A stretch of DNA of 64,000 nucleotides, taken from Epiperipatus broadwayi (taxonomy: Eukaryota > Onychophora > Udeonychophora > Euonychophora > Peripatidae). The stretch covers positions 436,001 through 500,000 of the forward strand of contig JAQFVV010000451.1 in the NCBI GenBank assembly GCA_028023455.1, written 5' to 3'. Of this stretch, positions 34,590 to 46,516 are shown one piece after another; position 1 is the stretch's first letter, and every line of letters begins with the position of its first letter. The notes under the pieces are model-generated. The model did no database searches, was not told where the DNA came from, and saw only the letters and a program-made list of their open reading frames with translations. The translations under genes and the position numbers were made by a program.

Positions 34590-35640
34590 TATTAACAATC
34601 ATTAGCAGCCATTTGCAAATAAGTATGATCATTACAATTCCAGAAAAAAAAAATAGGAAAGATAAAAGAATAAAGACGAGTTTGTGGTGGCTATACAAAT
34701 CAATATGTGAAATTACAAAATGTCAGCATACATCGCATCAGTTCTAACAATTCTTCATTGGAATGCTCTTTCAATATCTGCAGCAAATCTTTTTTTTCTG
34801 GGATTCTAATATCTTGCCTAAATGTATATGTTCACTGTATTCTGCTGTCAACTATATCTGTCTGGTGAAAACAATCAAGTGCTCCATGGATTTGATATAG
34901 GGATAGAGTGTCAGAAATCAAAGTTTAAGGCCCATAGATCATGCTTAGCCCTGTCACTTCCATCGTGCAAAACTTTTTATAAATTCTCAAACCGTAAAGC
35001 CATTTGATTTTTTTTAAAAAAGCAATTAAGACTACACCTTTTTAGAACATCTGTGATAACCTCTATAATATAAACAAAATGAGTATTTCATGACAACCAT
35101 GTTCAAATTCATTATGAAATCCTTTATTTAGAAATTTTGCTACGATTTATTAGTTTACATTAATAATATACCTTTACAACCATAGGTTTAATATCAAGAT
35201 ATCCAACAACTTAAATGCCACAATGACTGATTTTTCAATTGAGCCATCATATTATTAAAGAGTATAGATCATCATTAAATAAAATCAGGGATCCCATATC
35301 TCATTTCCATACAATAAATTTTGATAGCAAAAGTTCCACATATAACTAATTTAATTAAGTAAGTTATATCACTATGAAAAAAACACTATCTCTTGATTTA
35401 TTAAATGCAGCGCAACATATCTGAAATCTATATTGCACTTAAATACTGCATTTCTCTACTGGAACCGGAAAAAAAAAAAAAAAGAAGATATATAAACCGA
35501 TTCACACTCCCAACTTGATAACCACTCAAGCTAAAAAATCATTGAAGATTTTCTCCCATTATTAATTGATAAAGTATCTTTAATATTCTCTCACAATGTT
35601 TTTCTCTTATCCATAGACATGTTTGATATATTTATCCCTG
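34590..35640 (-). pseudogene. LINE (family R) 3' remnant
   Basis: The minus-strand remnant parallels the C-terminal part of the copy at 41.3-42.1 kb. In coding order there is an NGRK..-like block (about 35560), a QYRFQICCAAF block (about 35430) and LLYGNEIWDP (35317-35287, the 'LLYG.EtW' signature). The 3' end near 34600-34720 has AAATAAGTATGATC, shared with 41275-41290. It is heavily frameshifted. Confidence 0.6.
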
Positions 35641-35765
35641 TGTATGCAGAATAAGCTTATATTAAATAATTGGATCTTGGTGAGATTAAACATTTACATA
35701 TATTTTATTATATACTCTTATTCTTCTCCTTTACTTTCTTAGCATTTCTTCATTATTCTTATATA

Positions 35766-35929
35766 TTGCTTATAATAACTCCTCTCATATACACTTTAAT
35801 GCAAAAAACTTAAGAGGAAATTGAGCTCTGATGAAGACTACTTGACAGTCGAAACTGTCAGGAAAATAAAGTTTTATTGAAAATTTTTTTTGCATTAAAG
35901 TGTATATGAGAGGAGATATTATAAGCAAT
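35766..35929. mobile_element. Short foldback (family D) with hammerhead-like core
   Basis: Inverted arms of ~44 bp (35766-35808 and 35885-35929; core TCATATACACTTTAATGC) flank ~76 bp. The interior contains CUGAUGA (35828-35834), an extra A, stem II GACU-(7 nt)-AGUC, GAAAC and U-GUC (35851-35859), then AATAAAG. The stem I partners are weak. The core arrangement parallels family C. Confidence 0.7.
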
Positions 35930-35998
35930 ATATATTTTATTACACAGTATTTGAATACAAGTATAATTTATATACCTGGAGTTTAGATGTAATGTATG

Positions 35999-36243
35999 AG
36001 ATTTGAGCACAGACTTTCAAGCTCCCTTCTGCTATCCACTCTATCTCATGCAACCAATACATATGACTACATACGTGAAAAAAAATAAAATAATCTCCAA
36101 TATATGTATTTCGTGCAAAACCAGCAATCATTAGTTGGTCCAGATCATTATTTATTTTTTTCACATGTGTGTAGTCATGTGCATCAGTTGTATGATATAG
36201 AGTAGATAGTTAAAGGGAGCTTGAAAGTCTGCATTCAAATCCC
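35999..36243. mobile_element. Short foldback (family E), miniature relative of family B
   Basis: The left arm starts GATTTGAGCACAGACTTTCA, the right arm is its inverse, and the centre contains AACCAGCAATCA.TAGTTGGTCCAGAT as in family B (30790-30815). It is about a quarter of the length of B. The flanking TATACCTGGAGTTTAGATGT recurs in diverged form at 37830-37850. Confidence 0.8.
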
Positions 36244-37087
36244 CTATATTATATATTTTATTACCAATGATGATCAGTAACATATATACGTCACTTATCT
36301 TTAGAGAAGCAAATTTAGTTTAAGCATATAAATGGGGTAGCACTGAAAATGCATTTAAGAAATACTATCCATTTAATGTCTTTTAATTATTCATGCTTAT
36401 AGCAGATAGCAGTAACAAGCTTAAAGAATTCTTGCTCACATAGATCAAGAGATATGGAATGTTTTTTTGTTAATATATATTTCTTTACCTAGGACAAGCT
36501 ATTAGGGTCCTTTCAAATTCTTAAATGCTTTTTAAATCAGATGCACCATCATATATAACATCAAAAAACATAAAATAAATTTTTATCCCTTCAGTTTTTT
36601 TAGAAAACAATTTTTTTAATAAGATAGCCATATTCATTTTTCTCTATTTTGGGCTGATAATCTTGCATTTTTAATTATGTGTGAGAATGATCTTTTTATA
36701 TTTTGCTATTGATAGTTCAACTGTTGACTGCATATATACATATATGAGAACATGAAAATATCGTTATTGGCAAGTAAGAAGGGTATTACATTTAAATACA
36801 AACTGCATTTTTTATAATTTAATTAATCAGTAGAGCACAAGAAAATGAATTATTAAAGAAACATTCTTCATAAAATGATCATTTAATTGTTATTTAATTA
36901 AGACCAATCTACAAATAATAAATATTTCAGTCTATGCAAAAAAACTCATCTAATAATAAATGTGAAGGTATTCAATTTCTTTAGAGAAATCTAATGCTCC
37001 TGCTTAAGTCTGTTATAGAGAGCAATCTTTTATAACATGGTCTTTTATGTCAATTCTGAAAATTTCTAAACGGTGGTTTTATGGGTG
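36244..37087. other. AT-rich non-coding DNA
   Basis: No gene or clear repeat recognised here. Confidence 0.5.
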
Positions 37088-37107
37088 CCCCCCCCCCCCC
37101 CCAAAAA

Positions 37108-37150
<43 letters not shown>
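37088..37150. repeat. Homopolymer hairpin C15-A5-G43
   Basis: Fifteen C, five A, then forty-three G, followed by TCTAG. A shorter version (C7-A4-G10 followed by TCTAA) lies at 45695-45715. The region can form a C-G hairpin or G-quadruplexes; the exact length is likely uncertain in the assembly. Confidence 0.9.
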
Positions 37151-37151
<1 letters not shown>

Positions 37152-39096
37152 CTAGCCTTTTTATATAATATTCTCTAAAGTTAGGATGGAAATCATTTCA
37201 TCTATTATCTCTACTATTGTATTCACATTTGTGTTTCTCAAGTTCTGACCAATCTTCAACTTTTCTTTTTCTTATAAATGGATTTCTTTTTATTATTTTC
37301 AAGCTAATTCTTGTTTTGTTTCTTTTTCATTTAAAAAACCAGTTTATTCTATATCTTAAATTACAATTTAAACATTAACCTTCACTTTCTAATTATTCAG
37401 TCAAAAGCAGTTTTTAATTTCTTCTACAAATTAAACCTGACACTGGTATTCTGAACCAAATGTTCATCTTTTAATTGCATGCACAGCAATTTTATTCCAA
37501 TCTTTTCTTTTTATGACTATACTACTAAAATCATTAGTCTTCTCTCATTTTTTTTTCTCTTAATATCTTCAGTCCCTTGGCCCAATACAGAGTAATCCAC
37601 TCTTGCCATCTGTCATCTCTATATTACTCTGACAATAAAAGTGCATTTGTACTTTCACATTTCCATCTTTTAATTATATATACATCAATTCTGGATCCTT
37701 TTTCTCCTGTTTCATCTTTGTATTATTATTATTTTTTTGAGTTAGAATGAGTAATCATTGATGATGGTGAAGAATGCTGTAGTGAATAGTAATACTTTTT
37801 ATGTTTCTGTATTTAAATACAGGAATACTTTATATTCCTGGAGTTTAAATGTAATTATAAAAGATTTGAATCCAGACTTTTTATGCTTCTATAGTTCATT
37901 TTCAACAGTACTATTAATGATTTATATAAATTCTGAAACAAATATAAATCTGGAAAGATTACAAAACAATTTGGGATTAAAAGCATTGCACTAGTGTGTG
38001 CGTGTGTGTGTGTAATCCATGACTATACCTTCAAGGTATAAATTATAATAATGAAATAATTTTCTTATCTTAAAACACATTTTAAGATTACAAAAATAGA
38101 GATAACTTCTTGACTGCACCCAGAATCATGCTATCCCTGAATTTAAAGGTGCCTGGAACGTGATCAAGTTTAATTTAGGAAATGGCACGTGACTAGGGTC
38201 AATGTTATATTTAAAATAAACAAGTATAAGATTAAGCCTATTTTAAAATTCTAAAAAAACTATTGATTTTAAGCATTTATTTATTTAACACTTAAATAAT
38301 TAAAATGGTATTAGTTTCAGATGCATATAAGGTATAAAAATGAGACTTGACCCAAAAATGTTTAATTAGAAAGACTATATATATATTATTAATTTTTATC
38401 TTATATTATGGTCATTTCTTTATACAAAAAGTGTGCTTTGCAATTCAAACAATTTTATATATGAATCTAGATTTAGTAATATTCTCAGCTAGAAATAATT
38501 CTGTTATTTCAAATAAACTAAAATTTACTGCTTACTTTTTTTTTGTACTTATCACACATATATGTGCTTGTTCATATAAAATCAGAGGAAACTGTATATA
38601 TCACACAACACTTTAAATAATTTCACTCCCTGGATCAATTCATCTTTATTTTTTAAAATGTTAAATAAATCAGTATTAATAATTGCACTTGGAGCAGTAA
38701 TCCACTCAATTCTCTCCAAAGACTTCTATTATAATGTTGAGCAATCAATGGACTCTTAATAGGAATGTTGTTCAAATTCTCAGACAAATTTTAGTGAACT
38801 TTCTCCATGGGAGCACTAAATTTATGTCCACACATCCGGCAGCCATCTTCCCTTCTTTATATTTTGTGAGCTAATAACTTGAAATATTAAAAATTCTAAA
38901 GTTTTATAAACTTAAGTCAAATTGAATGCATACTTATATACATTTGATAATTAGATTATATGCTGACTAAACATTTTTATATTTGGCAAAAAAATGATAT
39001 GTACTATTTAATAAATAGCAAAGGATCTGTTAGACAAGCTTTGTTTCTGCAGTAGGCTATTTAATGGCTGTTCTATTTAAATAGTAATTAAAAAAT
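37151..39096. other. AT-rich non-coding DNA
   Basis: No gene. It contains a diverged fragment (37800-37890) related to the flank of family E and chance ORFs at 37758-37994 and 38347-38616. Confidence 0.5.
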
Positions 39097-39107
39097 AAAA
39101 TCAATTT

Positions 39108-39215
39108 GTCAAGTGTTGTTAGCCGAGATGTCAGCGCAATCACCTTGCAAGCAAGCAGTTGTTTGCAGATGGTTGTTGCAGGTTCACCTCAGTGATGCTA
39201 TGACATATGAAAAAA
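39108..39215 (+). mobile_element. tRNA-derived SINE, copy 4
   Basis: Plus strand: TCAAGTGTTGTTAGCCGAGA, TGTCAGCGCAATCACCTTGC, B box GGTTCACCTC, GATGCTATGACATATG, poly(A). It is flanked by AAAATCAATTT (39097-39107 and 39216-39226). Confidence 0.9.
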
Positions 39216-39226
39216 AAAATCAATTT

Positions 39227-40724
39227 TGAAAGTTTAAATAATTTCTTTAAAATGTTAAACTAATATAATTTATGATATCTGCTTATTTACAATATTTCTG
39301 AGATAGCTTTGACTGCTATGGTGAAGTTATTTATATTTTATAGTAATTTTCTCTCAATGGAAAAAAAAATTAATGATGGCAAGAAACAAAGGGAATTGTA
39401 AAAGATTGATCCTTACTAAAATTATGATACTTCTTGTTTTTTTAAAAACAATATAATAAAAAATAGGACAATTGCCATCAAAGATATCACCAATTTGATA
39501 TTAATATCATCTTTTTGATTACTTGATAGATTATGTACACAAATAAATTAATGACATCAAATATATCATTTTCAATAATAATGTCCTTTATACTGTATGG
39601 ATGAATATAGATAAAACTGAATTAGCCAACAGCATAGCAAAGGATCCTCCAACAGCCTCTCAGAGAAATAGTGAAAAAAGGTATTTTATAATTTCCAAAT
39701 GGTGAGGATTTGGCAGCTTCCATGTTTATTTTATCCTCTAGATAAAAATTATTTAGATAGCCACTGACCAATTAATAGTGGATACCTACCTGGTTTAGTC
39801 ATGTGCCAGATATCTAAATAAAAAAATCCTAAACTTTATCAAAATGTAAACAAATTCCCAAATTTTACTGGTCTGGACTAATCAAGATCATAAGTATGAC
39901 AGGCGGATATATTACCGCTATCCCAGACAAGCTGTGGCCATATGATGAATGTACTCTTCAGTTTGTATCTAAGTACATATATACATTTTTAGAGGAAAAT
40001 GGAAATAATCAATATTAGCATAAAAAGTGAATGACATTTAGATGCCATAAAGAATTCACATGAAAAGCCCAATATTCTTCATTCTCATCTGAAAACTATA
40101 CAAATTCATCTAATTCACTATGAATACAAAAATTTTAAAAATGAATTAAAAAGTGATTTAAGTCAAAGAGTGAAGCAAGTAATTATTCTCCACTAATGGG
40201 AATAGACAATTGGATATTAAACAGATGTACATAAGCTTGTAGTTTGTAAACAGGTATGGACTGGCTCATTGGAGTAGTGGGCTTTCCTGGTAGATCGCCA
40301 CATTAAAAGCAGAATGACCATCATTAAAAAACAAAATTGTGACATAATAATAAGTACATAGCATTGCTATTATATCAAAAACTCATATTCGCCTTTTGCT
40401 TGCTATATTGTTTTGAAACCAGCTGTCATAACCAGCACAAGACAACGAGTTCAGAAATACACTTACAAAAAAAGTAAAAATACAATTATAAATGAAATGA
40501 GCAAAAATACTAATTTATTAATTTTATATTTAACTGTTATTTATATAACACAATAAATATACAAGTTTTTCCATACTAATATAGCCTACACTTAACTATA
40601 AGGTGAAGCTATCATCTACATAGCAACAAGATATAAATTAAGTAAATAAAAAAATAATTGATAAATTTTGTACAACTCATAAAAAAATCAATAAGCATTT
40701 TAAAGAAATTATATTTGCAATGAA
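39227..40724. other. AT-rich non-coding DNA
   Basis: No gene recognised. The segment 39880-39960 is less AT-rich (GACAGGCGGATATATTACCG) but unassigned. Confidence 0.45.
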
Positions 40725-41185
40725 GTGAATAAGAAATTAAATTATAAAACCAATCTGTGAATTGAATCTAAATATAAAATTTAACAAGGACAATATGAAA
40801 AATGATGCTAATAAATCTGTAAAAAATCAAAACTGAAAAAGATGATTATATACAAGAAAAATAAAACAAATAATTAAAGATAAATGCATTTGCATAAGAA
40901 ATTAAATTACAAAACCAATTCTTGAATTAATGTAAATGGAGGAATTTAGCAACCACAATAACTAAGCCATCTAATCCATAAAAGTGATTGACAGTAATAA
41001 ATCCATAAGAAATTAAAACCCAAGAAGGTATCCATGTATAAAGAAATTGAAAAGAAACGTGTTATAAAAACTACATAGTTAAAAGATTTATTTGCATGCA
41101 TCTATTTCATACAGATTTTGATATAAATGAAACTTTCCATGAATAACTTTTGAATTTTAATTTCTTATGGATTTATTGTCATCAA
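40725..41185. repeat. Diverged local repeats around ATAAGAAATTAAA
   Basis: Two direct blocks (about 40728-40790 and 40891-40955) share ATAAGAAATTAAATTA.AAAACC. A third core at about 41006 forms a 30-bp inverted pair with 41155-41184 (CAATAAATCCATAAGAAATT type). The relationship is loose. Confidence 0.55.
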
Positions 41186-41259
41186 CTATTTTCTTATGGA
41201 TTAGTAATATGTGTACCTCGTTACCACATGGTAGCTCGCTTCATTTACATATATTGATA

Positions 41260-43330
41260 TATAGCAGCTACTCATAAATAAGTATGATCGTTCCAATTCC
41301 AAAGAAAAATAAAAAAAACCTGTTCCAGAAATGAATTTTGCAATCGCTATAAAAATCAATATATGAACCATAAATAAATCTGCTTATAAAACATGCTGGC
41401 TAATTTTGCTGGTGATATTTCTTCAATAGAAAACTTTTCTCTCTGAAATACTTCAACATGTCTAATTGTAGCTTTCCAATGAATTCTATTTTGATATATC
41501 TTCCCAATGAAAACAATCGACACTTCTTTAGACTGTCTTTGAGATAATCTTTAAATGTAGATGGGATCTATCTTTCCCAAGGAAACTATGCTTATGTTAG
41601 TCATAAAACATTCCTCTTAGGAATCTTCCATTGTTCATTTGTTTAACATGTCCAATTCAACAAAAGTGTGATTTTACAATAGACTATTAGTATTACATCT
41701 GGCACGTTGAAGAACATATTAACTGATTTTTAAAACTTTACAGAGCATCCTGAAGTGAAATTTTTCTAATGGCTCATTGCTGCACCAATAGTGACCAAGT
41801 CTCACTTTCGTACAATAAAGTAGATAGCAGTAGTTACTTCCCTGTGATGAAATATCTTTTAATTTGTTAAAAGATCACCAATGCATTGAAATCTGTGCTG
41901 CATCTCAATACCTAAGTATATTTTTCTATTTATAAAAGTACTAAAATATTTAAATTGGTTTAATGTCTCAAACTGATAGCCATTCAAGCTGAAAATTTTT
42001 CTTCCATTACTGGCTGACAAGTTTTTTGAAAATAAATGATGCATTAAACCTTTCTGTAAATTGTCTTTTGAAATGGCAAAAATAACAATCATCTGCATAG
42101 AGTAAATCCAAAAAGATGACATTCTTGTTTTTGCTTTTAATCAATTTAACAATGCCATCATCTTAATCCCTATTTCAATAAGCCATCTACAAACAGTTCC
42201 AAAGATAATTGTCATAAAAATTAAAAACAATATTGGAGCAAAACCATATCTTTGTTTAACACCAGATTCCATTTCAAATGCCTCATACTTTCCACTTATA
42301 ATAATAACATTTCTTCTCATTCCATTATGTAGAAACTGTATAATACAAATAAATTTTGATAAACAATTAATTTTAACAATGCCGTGAACAAATCAATAAA
42401 AGCAATATATAAATCCCACTTTTGTTCCTGGCACTTTTCATGCATTTGCGTGGCAACAAAACCATGCCTCAAGTGTTTCTTGATTCACTAAAACTACATC
42501 AAGTCTGATAATCATTCACGATTGAAAGCAACTTATTCAACAAAATCCTTGAAAGTACCTTTGCTGTAGTAATAGTAATGCTATTTTATAATAATTTCTG
42601 CAATTTTGTCCTTTCTCTTTACTTTTAAAAATTGCAATAATAAAAACATCCTTAAGATTAGAGGCACAACTTCATGGGATTATATATTACTAAAAAATTT
42701 CAATACTTTTGAAGTTAATATATCTCTATTAAACTTTATAACTTCTCTACGTATTTGATCAAACCTGCAGCTTTTTCATTTTAATATTATAAAGAACTCT
42801 TTTGATTTCACTAAATTGAATATCATTATCTCAATTCTTGTAGCATTATTCAAAAGATGATGAAAACATTCCTTCCACCACCTGTTCAAAATATTGCTGT
42901 CATGATGTAAGAGAGTGCCATGACTACATTTAATACGATTGTGATATTGTTCTCAGGTCCTATATTGCTTTCAATGCATCAAAAAAAAAAAAAAAAGATT
43001 TAGTAATCATGATTAGCAAATATCAGTATCTTCTTTGCAGCATCAATCCACAAATTATTTACAAATCTTCTTGTTGGGTACTGAATTCTGCCTTCAGATT
43101 ATTATAAAAATTCCATACTTAATACTGTACATTATTTTGCAACACAGAAAATGCCATGTTTCCTTTTAATCTCATTATTAATAAGATCATTTTCAGAAAA
43201 CTAGTCATGATTTTTCTTTTTAAGGACTCAAGAATAGATTTACTGGTTTCCATAATATATTCTTTAAGAGAATTCCATGCTTCAGTAAAATGGTAATCCA
43301 TAGAAATGGAAGGGGCCAAGAAAATGTGAT
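41260..43330 (-). pseudogene. LINE (family R) copy 2: linker, RT and 3' region
   Basis: Minus strand, decayed. The linker EAWNSLKEYIMETSKSILES is at 43319-43119. The RT blocks are KVLSRILLNKLLSIV (about 42560-42510), MHEKCQEQKWDLYIAFIDL (about 42440-42370), HNGMRRNV with GVKQRYGFAPILFLIF (about 42330-42222), and the catalytic LLYADD (42106-42089), retained intact. After these come NGRKIFSLNG with FKYFSTFINRKIYLGIEMQH (frame 42122-41859) and IGHVKQM (about 41660). The order is canonical for non-LTR RT. The endonuclease half lies next to it at 43380-44150 in the opposite orientation. Confidence 0.8.
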
Positions 43331-43379
43331 CTAAAAATGTCTATCCCACACAGTCTGGTTGTGCCTAGTGGATTACTCT

Positions 43380-44150
43380 TTACAGTGATAGAAATAATAT
43401 CAGTAGTAATGGTAAAGTTAGAAAGCAATGGTAGTACTAAAGATAAGTATTATAAATCTAATCCCCCCCCCTCCAAAATAGGTACGTAGAATGTGTGAAC
43501 TTTATTTAATACAAACTCTTCAAGACCAGAATAGAATACTGCACTGATGGCTAAGAAATTGTCAAAATCTAAAATTGATATAACTCTTTTTAATGAAACT
43601 CATCTCCCAGAGAAAGGAAATATAATAAAACAGTTGGTTAACCACAAGTTTCTTTTTGGAAAGGCAGGTTCAGTCAGTGAAAAAAGAATGCAAGATGTAG
43701 AATTTCTAATTTAATATTTTCTATTGTCGAAATTCTTCATTGTATCAATGAAAGGCTGATAGAATTAATACTTGCCAACTTAATGGTACTACTGCTCATT
43801 TTATTAGTACTTATACTTCAATGATTCAGAAAATTCAGATAAAGAAAGCTTTTATTCCTTGCTAGATAGCATTATTACTGCAATACCATTTAAGAATCTA
43901 ATATTTTTTCTTATAAACTTTAATACATCTGTTGATTCAAATACAAAACTTCAAGGACAAGAGTTGTTAGAAATAATGACCTTAGTACTGTTATTGAATT
44001 TTTCATAACACAGAGATTATCACAAAATTTTATTTAAAGAAAAAACTGCTATAAAGGAACATGAATGTAACCACATTCAAAATAATAGCATTTAATAGAT
44101 TGCATTAGGAGTCAGAATAGAAGAGAAGTTTGTATTACGCTAGCATTTAG
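43380..44150 (+). pseudogene. LINE (family R) copy 2: inverted 5' part with endonuclease
   Basis: The plus-strand 5' leader (AGTAGTAATGGTAAAG, C-run, TAGGTACGTAGAATGTG) matches copy 1 at 23590-23810. It is followed by VRTLFNTNSSRPE, AKKLSKSKIDITLFNETHL (43552-43610) and FLFGKAGSVSEKR (about 43650-43690). These correspond to the opening of the AP-endonuclease domain ('WNVRTL..RPERRTALVA.EL....IDI..LsETR'). The element stops near 44150, about where copy 1's endonuclease ends. Confidence 0.75.
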
Positions 44151-45031
44151 TATGCTCCAGGATTAAAATGATAGATCATTTTAAAAAGTATATAGTAGTT
44201 CCACGAACATGTAAAGCATTCATGTAATGAGCACTAATTATTTTAATGTAGCTTTTCATTAGGCATAATATTCTGTCCAATTCAGTTATATGTAATTTAC
44301 ATGTTTATACTGTGATGATCGCACATACTGCAATCACACATATAAATATTAAACATTCACAGAATATTAAATATCATGTTTGATAAAATAAATAAAAAAG
44401 AAAAAAGAGCGAGCTTAGAAAAATTTACAGAACAAAGAAATGTTTCAATTAATTAAAAAAAAGAGGGAAGTAGAATCAGAAAGATTCTTATCTTTTATCC
44501 TCCAAAGTTCGGATTTTGGTGAAATTAAAATGTAAAATTAGAAATATTGGAGGTGTACGTTAAAAAATAAAGTGATAAAGAAATGTAAATCAAATGCAAG
44601 TTAAAATCTGATTTTGAAAGAAAATAAAGTTTAAAAAAAAAACTTAAATAGCGCGCAAAACATAGAAAGTTAAACATAATCAAAAGATAAGGATCTGGGT
44701 TTTAAAGTACACATTTGACGATAAACGAAATGCGTGTATGGAGTGTATTTGAAGCAGAATATAGACAGCAATAATAAATGCTTGTCTAAACTTAAATAAA
44801 AAAAGGAGAGAAAAACATGTATTAAAATCTGTGTAATTAAATTAAAAAATATTGAAATAAATAAATGTACATAGTGCTACTAGATTGTGTAAAGCAAATT
44901 TACATATGGCCGAAGGCATAGTAAGAAAGGTGTGAATGAAAGTGAAAACAAAGAATAGGAAGGACAAAGGCTGGTGGAATTTTTTAATTAAAAAAAAAGG
45001 TTTTCAGTAGAAATTAGAGCTAGAGACTACA
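44151..45031. other. AT-rich non-coding DNA
   Basis: No gene. Lys/Asn-rich noise frames only. Confidence 0.5.
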
Positions 45032-46055
45032 TGTCGAGAGGGTGGTAAAAGACAGCTCTGATAATCAACCGCTATAGATAACAGATATGACTTTCAACAT
45101 CGGTGCCTCATCTAGAATGGCTGGCTAAAGCCATCGTGATCGCTGGTCGATCCGGACTTACTGTACTAATGGTTCTTGTCAAAATGTAATAACCGCCGTC
45201 GTAGTGCCTGCCGGTGGATTCATTTAGTTGCCTTGTCTTCGATGCCTTGTTCTTGATGCCTCGTCCTTAATGCCTTAAACACTGAGAAGCTACACACAAC
45301 CAAATCTAACCTGTGACCGTCCCTCCTAAAGAAGTGGAGAAAATCCACATGACGGTCGGCAAGACGTTGGATAAATTCAGAGACTAAAACCTAGGTAAAG
45401 ATACATACTATTTTGTTATATATTTCAATGTGCACATAGTTTAATTAAACAATGGCCACATGCCTTTTGTGAATGATAAAGACATTCTTGAATTTTTTGA
45501 TAAATACCCAGACTGACGATTTATAAATGTACCATCATTTATAATAGTTTTATATGTATTCTTTTCTTATAGCACTATAGATTATAATCTGTTTTTCATT
45601 TCATGTTAGTGTGTTTTTTTTTATATCTCTTTTACGATTAATTTATTCTATTAAATCTATTATTTTATTTAAACCTGCCTTGTCTTCTTCTTTTCCCCCC
45701 CAAAAGGGGGGGGGGTCTAAGAGTGGAAAAACTATTATTCATTTTTTTTTTATTATTGAATTAACACATAGAAGTTGGTGGTCCAGTATTTGATCCCGTT
45801 AAATTTATAAATCATCCAAGCACTGTAACTCTGTCAGATCTTACAGCAGTTGAGAGAGGGTTGGTTGGGAAAAATAATCTGGTGCTATATCCGTATAGCA
45901 TACAGATTCGGTCAAATACGGATATAGACTCGTGTATGTCCGTATGTTCTCTCTGCTTGAGGTAGCGGAAAGTGGACGATCTTGAATCATTAGAATTCCC
46001 CATTATGCACTCATAAAAGGGAAGTGTAGCCTTCGATCGTCCCGTGCCCGTTACA
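45032..46055. mobile_element. Possible solo LTR, GC-richer
   Basis: The block begins TGTCGAGAGGGTGGT and ends CCCGTGCCCGTTACA (TGT...ACA), about 1.02 kb. The flanking pentamers CTACA and ATACA match at four of five positions. The first ~370 bp and last ~250 bp are clearly richer in G+C and CG dinucleotides than the surroundings. The 85-codon minus frame at 45812-46069 is probably fortuitous. No second LTR or gag-pol is adjacent. The LTR reading is tentative. Confidence 0.35.
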
Positions 46056-46178
46056 ATACAAAATTGCAAAAAATTAACAGCTAAGTTATTTCTAAGTATA
46101 AGGCATTTAAATATACCTCAAATGCTTGTTTCAATTGATAACATATATATAATTTTGTACTTATGAATTGGACTATAT

Positions 46179-46516
46179 CCATCATCTAATATGAGTATTG
46201 AATGTCTTTAGAAAAATTTAACTTTATTTAAATATTCCAAATACATTCAACTATTAGTAATAGCACACAGGTTAGCGAGAAGTATTATTCTCCCCTCTTC
46301 TTCAGATATTGCTGGCCTGACCAATGACAGTACGATTCCCATGTTAGTACTGTCACTGGTCAGGCCAGCAACATCTGAAGAAGAGGGAGAATAATACCTC
46401 TTCAAACATTGTGTATATACTAACCTGTATGCTATTACTAACAGTTGAATGTATTTGGAATATTTAAATAAAGTTAAATTTTTCTAAAGTCAGACAATAT
46501 TCATATTAGATGATGG
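46179..46516. mobile_element. Family C foldback, copy 2
   Basis: The arms run from CCATCATCTAATATGAG at left to CATATTAGATGATGG at right, through CCAAATACATTCAACT. and AGAAGTATTATTCTCCC, and meet near CTGTCACTGGTCAGGCCAGC. The right arm holds CUGAAGA (46375-46381), a GAGG/CCUC stem, then CAAAC where GAAAC is expected. This is a decayed hammerhead-like core. Confidence 0.85.

Noticed and set aside
35827-35880. Calling 35828-35859 a confident active hammerhead
   Set aside because: The extra A after CUGAUGA, the one-base stem III loop and the weak stem I make activity doubtful; kept only as a hammerhead-like finding.
45812-46069. 85-codon minus frame as a gene
   Set aside because: It has balanced composition because the segment is GC-richer, but no homology, start context or splice sites were recognised. 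It sits in a candidate LTR.
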